DNA of 64,000 nucleotides from positions 1 through 64,000 of the forward strand of contig NZ_PJRO01000011.1 in the NCBI RefSeq assembly GCF_002858745.1, written 5' to 3'. Shown in pieces: positions 1 through 8,324 of this stretch. A program made the position numbers and the translations under genes. The first letter of the stretch is position 1. Each line of letters opens with the position of its first letter. The stretch comes from Mesorhizobium loti. GTDB taxonomy: Bacteria > Pseudomonadota > Alphaproteobacteria > Rhizobiales > Rhizobiaceae. Under the pieces are notes generated by a model. The model searched no databases and was not told where the DNA came from. It saw nothing but the letters and a program-made list of their open reading frames with translations.

Positions 1-349
1 ATGGTCACGCTCGAATTGACGAGAACATTCACACCTAAACAACAGACATCCGAAGATACCCGATGCTCGGTAGTATTATTCTCACCAGAAACGTGATCCG
101 CCAAAGTCTCGTTCGAACCGAAACCCTCTCAGGCTCCAAGTTCAGCAGGACTCTGCCGCCCACGTTTCTCTTTCTTCTTTATTCAATTGTCAAAGAACTG
201 ACATCGCAAACGCAATGTCGTGGCCCGTTCCGCTTCTCAGCTCCCAGACCAGCAGAGTGTCGCTCACGCGGCTCTCTTGAATTCGTCCAACTCCGCGAAA
301 CCCAGAAGCGAACTTCTTCGTCGCCAGCAGCGTCGCCGCTGTCGTTGGT
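1..349 (-). other. rRNA operon leader (transcribed 5' region; 16S gene lies off the left edge)
   Basis: On the minus strand this stretch lies directly downstream of a strong rRNA-type promoter and holds a boxA-like antitermination element at 181-198 (GTTCTTTGACAATTGAAT), as found in alphaproteobacterial rrn leaders and spacers. It has no convincing protein-coding frame. The natural reading is the leader RNA of an rRNA operon that reads leftwards out of the window, with 16S starting beyond position 1. That the downstream gene is 16S is inferred, because no rRNA sequence is visible here. Confidence 0.75.
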
Positions 350-355
350 GAGCGG

Positions 356-385
356 CATATAGTCGAGGGCTTCTTCCGGTGTCAA
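356..385 (-). promoter_or_regulatory. rRNA operon promoter (sigma-70 type) with A-tract upstream element
   Basis: On the minus strand a perfect -35 hexamer TTGACA (380-385) is separated by 18 bp from TATATG (356-361). The region just upstream (about 391-427) is rich in A-tracts, like an UP element. TATATGCCGCTCACC after the -35 is typical of rhizobial rrn promoters. It would drive the leader with the boxA element and then the rRNA genes to the left, in the same direction as the replication fork leaving the predicted oriC. Confidence 0.8.
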
Positions 386-535
386 CAGCGGTTTGAAGAT
401 TTTTGCAATCTTCTCGATTTTTTTCTGGCCGAAGCAGTCAGAAGACGGTTCCCAATCAAGAGATTGTGGTTTGCCGGCGTCCAGCGACTAAAATGCCCTC
501 GGGCACGAAAATATGCCGGGCGGTGGCGACGCCAG

Positions 536-1384
536 CTATTCGCTATCCAGTCCGATATCGAGAATCGGAGCGCTGTGTGTGAGCCAGCCGATCGAGATGA
601 GATCGACGCCAGTCGCGGCAATGGCAGGAGCCGTCGCTGATGTCACGCGGCCCGACGCCTCGGTGATCAGGCGGCCGCCAACTATGGCCACCGCCTGGGA
701 AAGCTGTTCGACAGACATGTTGTCGAGGAGAACCGCATCGACGCCGGTCGTGAGTGCGATCTTGAGCTGATCGAGCGTATCCACCTCGACCTCTATCTTG
801 ACCAAGTGGCCAGCGCCCGCTCTTGCCCGGGCGATAGCGGTGCGGATGTCGCCGGCAATCGCGATATGGTTGTCCTTGATGAGCACGGCATCGTCGAGAC
901 CGAAGCGATGATTCGAGCCACCACCGGCACGCACGGCATATTTTTCCAGAACGCGCAGGCCGGGCGTGGTCTTTCGCGTGCAGACGATCTGCGCCTTGTG
1001 ACCACGCACAGCCTCGACCACCGCCGCGGTGGCGCTGGCGACGCCACTCAGATGGCAAAGGAAGTTGAGCGCCGCCCGCTCCGCCGTGAGCAAGGCGCAA
1101 GCGGGCCCACGAACCGTTGCAACGACCGCTCCGGCAGGAACGTGGCTGCCGTCTCGGTGAACTGGTTCGAACACGACGTGCGAATCAATAAGCCGGAAGG
1201 CAAGCGCTGCCACATCAAGGCCGGCGATCACACCTGACTGCCGCGCAACCAGCGACATCGTCGCGCTTATGCCGGCCGGAACGATCGCGTTGGTCGTCAG
1301 ATCGCCCGCAAGGCCGAGATCTTCCAGCAAGGCGCCGCGCACCAGCGGCTCGAACATGATTTGCGGCAACGGTGTCAACGGCAT
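536..1384 (-). CDS. nadC: Nicotinate-nucleotide pyrophosphorylase (carboxylating), quinolinate phosphoribosyltransferase
   Basis: Converts quinolinate and PRPP to nicotinate mononucleotide, CO2 and pyrophosphate, the last step of the nadABC branch of NAD synthesis; cytosolic. The 282-residue product has the family's usual length. The substrate-binding signature CTRKTTPGLRVLEKYAV followed by GGGSNHR lies at about residues 130-157, and KDNH follows near 168. The frame is open for nine more codons upstream, but the ATG at 1384 is preferred: it has a GGAGG ribosome site a few bases upstream and begins one base after the nadB stop (TGAAATG), which suggests coupling. It is the last gene of the nad operon. 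Confidence 0.95.
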   Translation of the reverse strand: MPLTPLPQIMFEPLVRGALLEDLGLAGDLTTNAIVPAGISATMSLVARQSGVIAGLDVAALAFRLIDSHVVFEPVHRDGSHVPAGAVVATVRGPACALLTAERAALNFLCHLSGVASATAAVVEAVRGHKAQIVCTRKTTPGLRVLEKYAVRAGGGSNHRFGLDDAVLIKDNHIAIAGDIRTAIARARAGAGHLVKIEVEVDTLDQLKIALTTGVDAVLLDNMSVEQLSQAVAIVGGRLITEASGRVTSATAPAIAATGVDLISIGWLTHSAPILDIGLDSE

Positions 1385-1385
1385 T

Positions 1386-2942
1386 TCAGACCCTCCTAGA
1401 GCGCCGCGCAACCGGGCTCGCCATCTCGGCTATGGCGGCGGCGGCATTCAATGTCTCTTCAAGCGTCTGTCGAAACCGGCCCGCGCGATCCTCGTGCCGA
1501 GGAAAGTCGACGCGATGGTGAGCGCCACGACTTTCCTCGCGCCGAAGCGCAGCGACAGCCATCATTAGGGCAACCACGGCGGGATCGGAGGCAGCAGCAC
1601 CGGTTTCGGCGAACGGCAACAGCGCAGCAACTGCGTTCTGCAAGGTGTGACCATCGCGAACGATGCCAAGAGCTCCGGACGCAATGGGACGGATGTGCGA
1701 AGCATCGGGCCGCAACGGCACTGTCGCTGCAATCTGATGCCGGCGTTTGGCCGGCAGGGCAGCCACCACGCTTTCCGCCACCAGCCCGGCTGAAACCACA
1801 GCCTCCGTGAGCGAGTTGCTGGCAAGGCGATTGGCGCCGTGCAGTCCGGTACAGGCAACTTCGCCGCATGCCCAAAGTCCGGCGACGGAACTGCGCCCTT
1901 CGGCATCCACGGCGACGCCGCCCATATGGTAGTGGGCCGCGGGCCGAACCGGAATAGGCTCAACCGCGGGATTGATGCCAGCCTGATGGCAAAACGCCGC
2001 AATCCCCGGGAAACGTTTGGTGAAGAGCGGGCCGAGACATTGCCGCGTATCCAGGAACACACGCCGGCCGGCGGCAAGTTCACGCGATACCGCGCGCGCC
2101 ACCACGTCACGCGGCGCCAACTCCCCTCCGGGCGTATCGGCAAGAAAGCGCCGGCCGCGTTCGTCGACCAATACCGCGCCTTCACCGCGAACCGCCTCGC
2201 TGACCAGTGGCATCGGGCGTCGCGGAACGTCGAGGGCTGTCGGATGGAACTGCACGAATTCGAGGTCGGCCAGCTCTGCTCCGGCGCGAGCGGCAAGCGC
2301 CAGACCTTGCCCCAGGGAGCCCGACGGGTTCGTCGTGTCGTTGAACAGGCCGCCGATGCCGCCAGTTGCGAGCACCACGGTCCCGGTCGATAGCGCGACC
2401 GTGCCACCGGCACCGGCAGCAAGCACTCCGGCGATCTTGCCGTCTTCAACGAGAAGCCGCCTGACTTCCATCCCTTCCAGGACGGTGATTGAATTGGTTC
2501 GTCGTAACGCGAACGTCAGCGCCCTGACCAATTCGCGGCCGGTAGCATCGCCGGCGGCATGCACGATCCGCCGGCGGGAATGCGCGGCTTCCAGCCCGAG
2601 CCGCAGCCCACCGTCGGGGGCTCGGTCGAACACAACCCCCAGACGTTCGAGCTTTGCGATCGCAGGAGGAGCAGCTTCGACGAAACACCTGACAACCGCC
2701 TCATCGCAGAGCCCGTCGCCAGCACCGAGCGTATCGAGACGATGGAGTTCAGGACTGTCATCGGCACCAAGGCTCGCAGCCATGCCACCTTGCGCAAGCA
2801 CAGTGGAAGCTTCAGTCCCCAGTGGTGTCCCGGAGATCAACACCACCGGCTCCGGCGCCGTAAGAAGTGCCGTCATCAAACCGGCGATGCCACCGCCAAT
2901 AATGACCGGCCGACCATGGAGATCGTCGATCAACGGGCTCAT
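1386..2942 (-). CDS. nadB: L-aspartate oxidase
   Basis: FAD enzyme that oxidises L-aspartate to iminoaspartate, which NadA condenses with dihydroxyacetone phosphate to quinolinate. The 518-residue product starts with a Rossmann FAD-binding motif (GGGIAGLMTALL at about residues 17-28). It then has STVLAQGGMAAS (flavin contact), the QFHPTAL segment of the succinate dehydrogenase/fumarate reductase flavoprotein superfamily, and the GLHGANRLASNSLTEAVV C-terminal FAD site. Its ATG overlaps the nadA stop by 4 bp (ATGA), so the two are translationally coupled. It is cotranscribed with nadA and nadC. Confidence 0.96.
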   Translation of the reverse strand: MSPLIDDLHGRPVIIGGGIAGLMTALLTAPEPVVLISGTPLGTEASTVLAQGGMAASLGADDSPELHRLDTLGAGDGLCDEAVVRCFVEAAPPAIAKLERLGVVFDRAPDGGLRLGLEAAHSRRRIVHAAGDATGRELVRALTFALRRTNSITVLEGMEVRRLLVEDGKIAGVLAAGAGGTVALSTGTVVLATGGIGGLFNDTTNPSGSLGQGLALAARAGAELADLEFVQFHPTALDVPRRPMPLVSEAVRGEGAVLVDERGRRFLADTPGGELAPRDVVARAVSRELAAGRRVFLDTRQCLGPLFTKRFPGIAAFCHQAGINPAVEPIPVRPAAHYHMGGVAVDAEGRSSVAGLWACGEVACTGLHGANRLASNSLTEAVVSAGLVAESVVAALPAKRRHQIAATVPLRPDASHIRPIASGALGIVRDGHTLQNAVAALLPFAETGAAASDPAVVALMMAVAALRREESRGAHHRVDFPRHEDRAGRFRQTLEETLNAAAAIAEMASPVARRSRRV

Positions 2943-3934
2943 ATGACAAGCATACGTTCCACGGCCCGGCGCGCCCGATCTGTGATGTCACGGTCGATGG
3001 TCACGACGTGACGGTTCTCCTCGAGTGCCGTGCGGATGTTGCCAAGCGTGATGCGCTTCATGTGCGGGCACAGATTGCAAGGACGCACGAAGTCCACATC
3101 GGGATGCTCGACGGCGACGTTGTCGCTCATCGAACATTCGGTCATCAAAACGACGCGCGATGGTTTGTGGCGGCCGACATAGTCGGACATCGCCGCAGTG
3201 GAACCGGCAAAATCCGCCTCCGCAACCACTTCCGGCGGGCATTCGGGATGGGCAAGAACGGTAACGCCGGGATGTGCTTCGCGCAGCTCGTGGATGTCGG
3301 CAGGCGTGAAACGCTCATGCACTTCACAATGCCCCTTCCAGGCGATGATCTCGACCTTGGTCTGCGCGGCAATATTCCTGGCCAGATATTCGTCAGGCAA
3401 CATGATGACGCGCGGCACATCAAGCGATTCCACCACCGCAAGTGCGTTGCCGGACGTGCAGCAGATATCGGATTCGGCTTTCACCGCGGCCGATGTATTG
3501 ACATAAGTGACAATGGGGACGCCGGGATACCGCTGCCGCATCAGGCGGACATCGGCGGCAGTGATTGAATCAGCCAGTGAACAGCCGGCGCCAAGATCAG
3601 GAATGAGTACGACCTTGTCCGGGTTAAGCAGCTTGGCTGTCTCGGCCATGAAATGCACGCCAGCCAGCACGATGACATCAGCATCGACGGTCATTGCCTT
3701 CCTGGCGAGCGCCAGGCTGTCGCCGACAATGTCGGCCACGCAGTGGAAGATCTCGGGTGTCTGATAATTATGCGCCAGGATGACGGCGTTGCGCTTGCGC
3801 TTGAGCGACAGAATGGCATCGATATCGCCGGCGAAGGCAGGCCATTCCATCGGCGGAATGACGCGCTGTACCCGCTCATAGAGTGAGGCGGCAGGTGACG
3901 TGGCAACCGCGGCGGAGGAAACAGACATCGGCAC
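2939..3934 (-). CDS. nadA: Quinolinate synthase A (4Fe-4S)
   Basis: Condenses iminoaspartate with dihydroxyacetone phosphate to quinolinate, using a [4Fe-4S] cluster. The 331-residue product has the three expected cysteine regions: GAGCSLADS (Cys118), HPECPPE (Cys232) and CNLCPHMK (Cys286/289). NTSAAVKAESDICCTSGNA is a conserved substrate-site stretch. It is the first gene of nadA-nadB-nadC. The start ATG follows GTGAGG and lies only a few bases downstream of a tandem inverted-repeat operator, so repression by NadQ is the likely control. Confidence 0.96.
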   Translation of the reverse strand: MPMSVSSAAVATSPAASLYERVQRVIPPMEWPAFAGDIDAILSLKRKRNAVILAHNYQTPEIFHCVADIVGDSLALARKAMTVDADVIVLAGVHFMAETAKLLNPDKVVLIPDLGAGCSLADSITAADVRLMRQRYPGVPIVTYVNTSAAVKAESDICCTSGNALAVVESLDVPRVIMLPDEYLARNIAAQTKVEIIAWKGHCEVHERFTPADIHELREAHPGVTVLAHPECPPEVVAEADFAGSTAAMSDYVGRHKPSRVVLMTECSMSDNVAVEHPDVDFVRPCNLCPHMKRITLGNIRTALEENRHVVTIDRDITDRARRAVERMLVI

Positions 3935-3941
3935 CTCACTT

Positions 3942-3988
3942 TATGCTCAGTGTGAGTATATTACCGACATATGCTTACTATGAGTATA
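3942..3988. promoter_or_regulatory. Tandem operator upstream of nadA (probable NadQ boxes)
   Basis: Two 19-bp near-palindromes lie in the 61-bp gap between nadQ and nadA: TATGCTCAGTGTGAGTATA (3942-3960) and TATGCTTACTATGAGTATA (3970-3988). Their starts are 28 bp apart and 15 of 19 positions are identical. Each has arms TATnCTnA/TGAGTATA around a 3-bp centre. Position and dyad symmetry fit an operator for the adjacent NadQ-type regulator. The repeats are seen in the sequence; the assignment to NadQ is inferred from gene context. Confidence 0.7.
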
Positions 3989-3995
3989 ACTGCTG

Positions 3996-4955
3996 TCAAG
4001 ACCGTGTTGGTGGTAATTTGGTCCCCGCGGCCGCGCGCTCGTCAAGAACGGCGTGACGGAAGCGGTAGAGTTTCGCAGGCCGGCCGCCGGTATCGGCGGC
4101 CATCTGCCCTGTCTCTTCGACCAGTTCCTGCTGTTCGATCAGGCGGCGGAAATTCTGTTTGTGGACAAGCCGGCCGGCAAGCGCCTCCACCACCCGCTGC
4201 AGCTGAAGCAGCGTGAACACCGGCGGCATCAGCTCAAAGACGACCGGCCGGTATTTGATCTTGGAGCGCAGTCGCGCAATTCCCGTGGCCAGGATGCGAC
4301 GATGATCCGCAATCATGGCCGGGCCGGGCATCAGCACGCTGTGGGCATTGCGTCCACGCGCGGCCTCTTCCACCAACCCTGCCTCATAAAGCAGTTCGTA
4401 ACGCTGCAGGCAGAACTCTTCATTCCAGCCATGATCGTCAAAGCCGAAGGCAATCGCCGCCCGGCGATGCCTTTCATCGCGCGAAGTGACGTCGGTGGCA
4501 GCATTGGACCAGGCCATCAGCTGAGGCTGAAGGAACTCCGATACCAGCGAGGGGATGCCGGCACGATGGTCTTCCCATGGAAAGAAGTCGTACCAGCTGC
4601 GCCATGCCCTTCTCGGAGAGCCCGAAGCCTGGTCCATGCGGGTCAAGGCCAGATAGCTGATGGAAATCACCCGCTCCTGGCGCTCGCCGCCGATCCGGTC
4701 ACGATCGGCGAACGTATAGAGTTGTTCGATATAGCCCAGCTGGTGACCGGTCTGCTGCTCCACCCATGTCCTGAGGCCGAACTGCAGGGATCGGTGGCCG
4801 AGCTCAAACGGACCTGAGGGCAGGCCGTTTGCCTCGCCTACGGTAAGGACACGCGGCTCCTGGTCTGCAACGGCCACGACAACGGCAATGAGGTCCACTT
4901 CGTGGTCCGGACCGACCGGCTTGCGCTTTCCTGTTTCTGTCGTGTGGTCCTGCAT
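3996..4955 (-). CDS. nadQ: NadQ-type regulator of NAD synthesis (Nudix-like domain plus winged helix)
   Basis: A 319-residue protein of the COG4111/NadQ group. It has an N-terminal Nudix-like ligand-binding fold (about residues 20-170, including HEVDLIAVVVAVADQEPRVL and FPWEDHRAGIP) and a C-terminal winged-helix part (about 230-310, with LVHKQNFRRLIEQQELVEETG). NadQ proteins repress de novo NAD synthesis genes in Bordetella and are predicted to do so in alphaproteobacteria. The frame is open further upstream, but that stretch runs into the regulator gene at 4990, so the ATG at 4955 was chosen. It lies directly upstream of and in line with nadABC, with the operator pair in between. The catalytic Nudix box is not evident, which fits a sensor. 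Confidence 0.85.
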   Translation of the reverse strand: MQDHTTETGKRKPVGPDHEVDLIAVVVAVADQEPRVLTVGEANGLPSGPFELGHRSLQFGLRTWVEQQTGHQLGYIEQLYTFADRDRIGGERQERVISISYLALTRMDQASGSPRRAWRSWYDFFPWEDHRAGIPSLVSEFLQPQLMAWSNAATDVTSRDERHRRAAIAFGFDDHGWNEEFCLQRYELLYEAGLVEEAARGRNAHSVLMPGPAMIADHRRILATGIARLRSKIKYRPVVFELMPPVFTLLQLQRVVEALAGRLVHKQNFRRLIEQQELVEETGQMAADTGGRPAKLYRFRHAVLDERAAAGTKLPPTRS

Positions 4956-4989
4956 GGTCCCTAAAATCCGGCGAGCAAGATGATGGATC

Positions 4990-5418
4990 TTACCGGTCGA
5001 TCCGCGTCGAGAGGATGATGGAAGACAGCGTGCGTTCCACGCCGTCCATCGCACCGATCCGGTCGAGCAGCATATCGAGATCGCTGATGGATGCCGATTC
5101 GACCGTCACGATCATGTCGAAGCTGCCGCTCACTGAATGCAGCGTGCGCACCTGGCCAAGCGCGCGCAGATCCCTCACCACTCGTTCCGCCGCTTTGGGC
5201 GCGACGGTCAGCAGGACATGCGCCCGCACCAGCCCCTGCTCGTAGTCGGGTGCCAGCCGCACGCCATAGCCGGTGATGATGCCGCGCGCCTCCAGCCGTT
5301 CGATGCGGCTTTGCACCGTCGTGCGCGAGACACCCAGCCGACGGGCAAGCTCGGCCGTCGAAGCGCGTGCGTTTTCGCGCAGCAAGGTGATGAGATCCCG
5401 GTCGGCTTGACTCAACAT
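4990..5418 (-). CDS. Lrp/AsnC family transcriptional regulator
   Basis: A 142-residue protein of standard Lrp/AsnC size. The N-terminal winged helix (about residues 3-60) has the recognition region ELARRLGVSRTTVQSRIERLEARGII; the C-terminal RAM/AsnC ligand domain (about 65-140) includes VHSVSGSFDMIVTVE-like sequence. It is transcribed divergently from the saccharopine dehydrogenase-like gene, separated by about 140 bp, so control of that gene and of itself is likely. By family, the effector is probably an amino acid, perhaps lysine or a derivative; this is an inference from the neighbour. nadQ follows 34 bp downstream on the same strand. Confidence 0.9.
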   Translation of the reverse strand: MLSQADRDLITLLRENARASTAELARRLGVSRTTVQSRIERLEARGIITGYGVRLAPDYEQGLVRAHVLLTVAPKAAERVVRDLRALGQVRTLHSVSGSFDMIVTVESASISDLDMLLDRIGAMDGVERTLSSIILSTRIDR

Positions 5419-5561
5419 TTGGACACTTTGTTTCGCATTATGACGAGTAGGCTCGGCGATTCATTAGAAAAGCATCGGCGTTTTGTTCAATCGCACACTT
5501 CCATTCGTCAGGCAAACTGCGATTCCTGCTCGGGAAAACGTCAATTGGAAAGGGCTTGGCC

Positions 5562-6665
5562 ATGAAGGAAATCGTTGTTGTCGGCGCGGGCAAGATCGGC
5601 TCGACCATTGCAGACATGTTGGCCGAGACTGGTGACTTCAGCGTCACCATTGTCGACCGCTCCGCTGCACAGCTTGCCGCGCTGGAAATTGCATCCGGCG
5701 TTGCCACGGTGGAAACCGACATCGAAGCCGCTGGCGCCCTGGAAGCTGTGCTTGCCGGCAAGTTCGCCGTGCTGAGCGCCGCTCCCTTCCATCTCACCAC
5801 GCGCATTGCCGAAGCGGCTGCTTCCGCAGGCGTCCATTATCTCGACCTGACCGAGGATGTCGCCTCCACCCGGCGCGTCAAGGAACTGGCGAAAACCGCC
5901 AAGACTGCCTTCATCCCGCAGTGTGGCCTGGCTCCCGGCTTCATCTCGATCGTCGCCAATGACCTGGCCAGCCGTTTCGACAGCCTTGAAAGCGTGCGCA
6001 TGCGCGTCGGCGCGCTGCCGCAATATCCGTCGAATGCCTTGAACTACAACCTGACCTGGAGCACCGACGGCGTCATCAACGAATATTGCGAGCCTTGCGA
6101 AGCCATCGTCGAGGGCGAGCTGATCGAAGTGCCGCCGCTGGAAGAGCGCGAGGAATTCTCGCTCGACGGCGTTACCTATGAAGCGTTCAACACCTCTGGT
6201 GGTCTTGGCACGCTGGCCGAGACCTTGAAGGGCAAGGTACGCACGCTCAACTACCGCACCATCCGCTATCCGGGCCACGCCGCGATCATGAAAGCGCTGC
6301 TCAACGACCTCGGCCTGCGCCATCGCCGCGAAGTGCTGAAGGACATTCTGGAGAATGCGCTGCCGGCCACCATGCAGGATGTGGTCATCGTCTTCGTGAC
6401 CGTTTCGGGCCGCAAGAACGGCCGTCTGCTGCAGGAAACCTACGCCAACAAGGTCTACAGCCAGCGTTTCGGCCAGACCGTGCGCAGCGCCATCCAGATC
6501 ACCACCGCTTCCGGCATCTGTGCGGTGCTCGACATGCTGGCCGACGGCACCCTGCCAGCAACCGGCTTCGTCAAGCAGGAGGACATTGCGCTGGACAGCT
6601 TCCTCGCCAACCGCTTCGGCCGCGCCTATGCGCAGCATGAGCGTACCGATCGCAAGGCCGGCTAA
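5562..6665 (+). CDS. Saccharopine dehydrogenase family protein (lysine metabolism)
   Basis: A 367-residue NAD(P)-dependent enzyme with an N-terminal Rossmann fold (VVVGAGKIGSTIADML near residue 4). The saccharopine dehydrogenase/homospermidine synthase features follow: HYLDLTEDV (about 93-101), FIPQCGLAPGFISIVAN (about 120-136) and the C-terminal domain. Such enzymes oxidise or form saccharopine or act as lysine dehydrogenases; the exact substrate cannot be read from the sequence. The ATG at 5562 is preferred over an in-frame TTG at 5556, because the AAGGG ribosome site lies 7 bp before it. It is divergent from the Lrp-type regulator and followed by a strong terminator. Confidence 0.85.
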   Translation: MKEIVVVGAGKIGSTIADMLAETGDFSVTIVDRSAAQLAALEIASGVATVETDIEAAGALEAVLAGKFAVLSAAPFHLTTRIAEAAASAGVHYLDLTEDVASTRRVKELAKTAKTAFIPQCGLAPGFISIVANDLASRFDSLESVRMRVGALPQYPSNALNYNLTWSTDGVINEYCEPCEAIVEGELIEVPPLEEREEFSLDGVTYEAFNTSGGLGTLAETLKGKVRTLNYRTIRYPGHAAIMKALLNDLGLRHRREVLKDILENALPATMQDVVIVFVTVSGRKNGRLLQETYANKVYSQRFGQTVRSAIQITTASGICAVLDMLADGTLPATGFVKQEDIALDSFLANRFGRAYAQHERTDRKAG

Positions 6666-6693
6666 AACTTCTGCCGGCTTGCTCGGCTCAAGC

Positions 6694-6727
6694 AAAAAAC
6701 CCGCCGGCTGGTCCCGGCGGGTTTTTT
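6694..6727. terminator. Bidirectional rho-independent terminator
   Basis: A perfect 8-bp stem CCCGCCGG/CCGGCGGG (6700-6707 with 6714-6721) and 6-base loop are flanked by A6 on the left and T6 on the right. It lies between the convergent saccharopine dehydrogenase-like gene and lpd, so it can end transcription from both sides. Confidence 0.93.
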
Positions 6728-6766
6728 GTTGGGTTGCGTTTTCAGCACCCGCCGCCGAAGACGGCC

Positions 6767-8164
6767 TCAGATATGCAGCGCATGTCCCAGCGCCTTGAGC
6801 GCGGCTTCAGGAAACGCTTCACCCTGCGTCGGATGTGCATGGATGGTACCGGCGATGTCTTCCAGACGCGCGCCCATTTCCAGTGCAAGGCCGAAGGCTG
6901 CCGCCAGTTCCGAAACACCATTGCCGACCGCCTGGATGCCCAGCACCAGATGATTGTCGGCGCGCGCGACAACACGGACAAAACCGCTTTCGCCGAGTTT
7001 CGTCATGGCGCGGCCATTGGCGGTGAACGGAAACAGGCCGGTTTTGATCTCGCCGCCTTGCGCCTTCGCTTCCTCCGGCGACAGTCCCACGCTCACCACT
7101 TCCGGATCGGTGAAACACACCGCCGCGATGGCTCGCTTGTCCCAACTGCGTTTGTGTCCAGCCACGATCTCGGCAACCATCTCGCCCTGCGCCATGGCGC
7201 GATGCGCCAGCATCGGTTCGCCAGTGACGTCGCCAATCGCAAAGACGCCGCGCATTGAGGTGCGGCATTGCTCATCGATGCGGATGAAGCGGCCGTTCAT
7301 ATCCAGATCGATCTGGTCCAGGCCCCACCCTTCCGTCACCGGCTTGCGTCCAATCGTGACGAGAATTTTGTCGGCCTCGATCTTCACATCCTTGCCGGCA
7401 GCCGTTTCCACCAGCAATGCGTCACTTTTGTTCGAAAGACCTTTGGCCCTGGCTTCGGTCAGAATCTCCACGCCAAGTTCGGCCAGCCGCTTGATGACCG
7501 GCTTGGTCAATTCGGCGTCGTACTGGGCGAGCAGACGCGGCAGCGCCTCCACCACAGTCACTTTTGAACCGAGCTTGGCAAAGGCGGTCCCGAGTTCCAG
7601 CCCGATATAGCCACCGCCGACGATAGCGAGCCGTTCGGGTACCTTGTCGAGCGACAGCGCTTCGGTGGACGAAATCACCGTATCGCCGAAAGGCAGGAAC
7701 GGCAGCTCGACGGGGGCGGAACCGGTGGCGATCACGACAGTTTCGGCGCGGATCACCTGCAGGCCGGTCTCGGTTTCGACTTCCACGGTCTTGCCGTCCC
7801 GGAACGTCGCCCAGCCCGAAACATGCTTGACCTTGGCTTTCTTGAGCAGCCCGGAGACACCATTTGTAAGCCGGCTTACGATACCATCTTTCCACGCAAT
7901 CGTCTTGCCGAAGTCGATGGACGGGATCGCCGTCGCGATGCCCATCGGACTGGTGCCCGCCGCCATATGCGAAACCTTCTCGAATTCCTCGGCGGCATGG
8001 ATCAACGCCTTCGACGGAATGCAGCCGATGGTGAGGCAGGTGCCGCCCGGCTTCGCGGCTTCAACGATAACGGTGTCGATGCCGAGTTGGCCGGCACGGA
8101 TGGCGCAGACATAGCCGCCGGGACCGGCGCCGATGACGAGCAGCTTGCAGGAAATGTCCTTCAT
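6767..8164 (-). CDS. lpd: Dihydrolipoyl dehydrogenase (E3) of the branched-chain 2-oxoacid dehydrogenase complex
   Basis: FAD flavoprotein that reoxidises the dihydrolipoyl groups of the E2 subunit using NAD+. The 465-residue product begins with the FAD motif VIGAGPGGYVCAIRAGQ (about 10-26). The redox-active disulphide GGTCLTIGCIPSK has Cys43 and Cys48. An NAD-binding GGGYIGLELG follows, and the C-terminal dimer interface has the catalytic HxHPTxxE (His444, Glu449). It is the last gene of bkdA1-bkdA2-bkdB-lpd, after a 160-bp gap that holds a repeat. A dedicated E3 in such operons is usual (LpdV type). Confidence 0.93.
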   Translation of the reverse strand: MKDISCKLLVIGAGPGGYVCAIRAGQLGIDTVIVEAAKPGGTCLTIGCIPSKALIHAAEEFEKVSHMAAGTSPMGIATAIPSIDFGKTIAWKDGIVSRLTNGVSGLLKKAKVKHVSGWATFRDGKTVEVETETGLQVIRAETVVIATGSAPVELPFLPFGDTVISSTEALSLDKVPERLAIVGGGYIGLELGTAFAKLGSKVTVVEALPRLLAQYDAELTKPVIKRLAELGVEILTEARAKGLSNKSDALLVETAAGKDVKIEADKILVTIGRKPVTEGWGLDQIDLDMNGRFIRIDEQCRTSMRGVFAIGDVTGEPMLAHRAMAQGEMVAEIVAGHKRSWDKRAIAAVCFTDPEVVSVGLSPEEAKAQGGEIKTGLFPFTANGRAMTKLGESGFVRVVARADNHLVLGIQAVGNGVSELAAAFGLALEMGARLEDIAGTIHAHPTQGEAFPEAALKALGHALHI

Positions 8165-8186
8165 TGCTCAAGTCCCCGTTTTGCTG

Positions 8187-8289
8187 GAGCAATTCCAGGA
8201 AAAGTGCGTAGCGGTTTTCCGTCCGGAATTGCGTAGAAACAAAGAATTAGAGCGTTTCCGCATTTCCGTGAAAAACGGAACCACTCTAG
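8187..8289. repeat. Intergenic palindromic repeat, copy A (RIME/REP-like)
   Basis: A 103-bp element begins GAGCAATTCCAGGAAAAGTG and ends in a hairpin of the type GAGCGTTTCCG...CGGAACCACTC. The same sequence recurs at 25678-25780 (same length and orientation), 45666-45758 (inverted) and, degenerate, at 46354-46418. It sits in the bkdB-lpd gap, is non-coding, and resembles the mosaic intergenic palindromes spread through rhizobial genomes. The hairpin arms of this copy carry mismatches. Confidence 0.9.
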
Positions 8290-8324
8290 GTTCGCTGGCT
8301 GATGATCGTGAAAGGGGTGCATCG

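Noticed and set aside
4053..4817. A 254-codon plus-strand frame opposite nadQ
   Set aside because: Antisense to a well-supported regulator gene, with no ribosome site and no recognisable domain.
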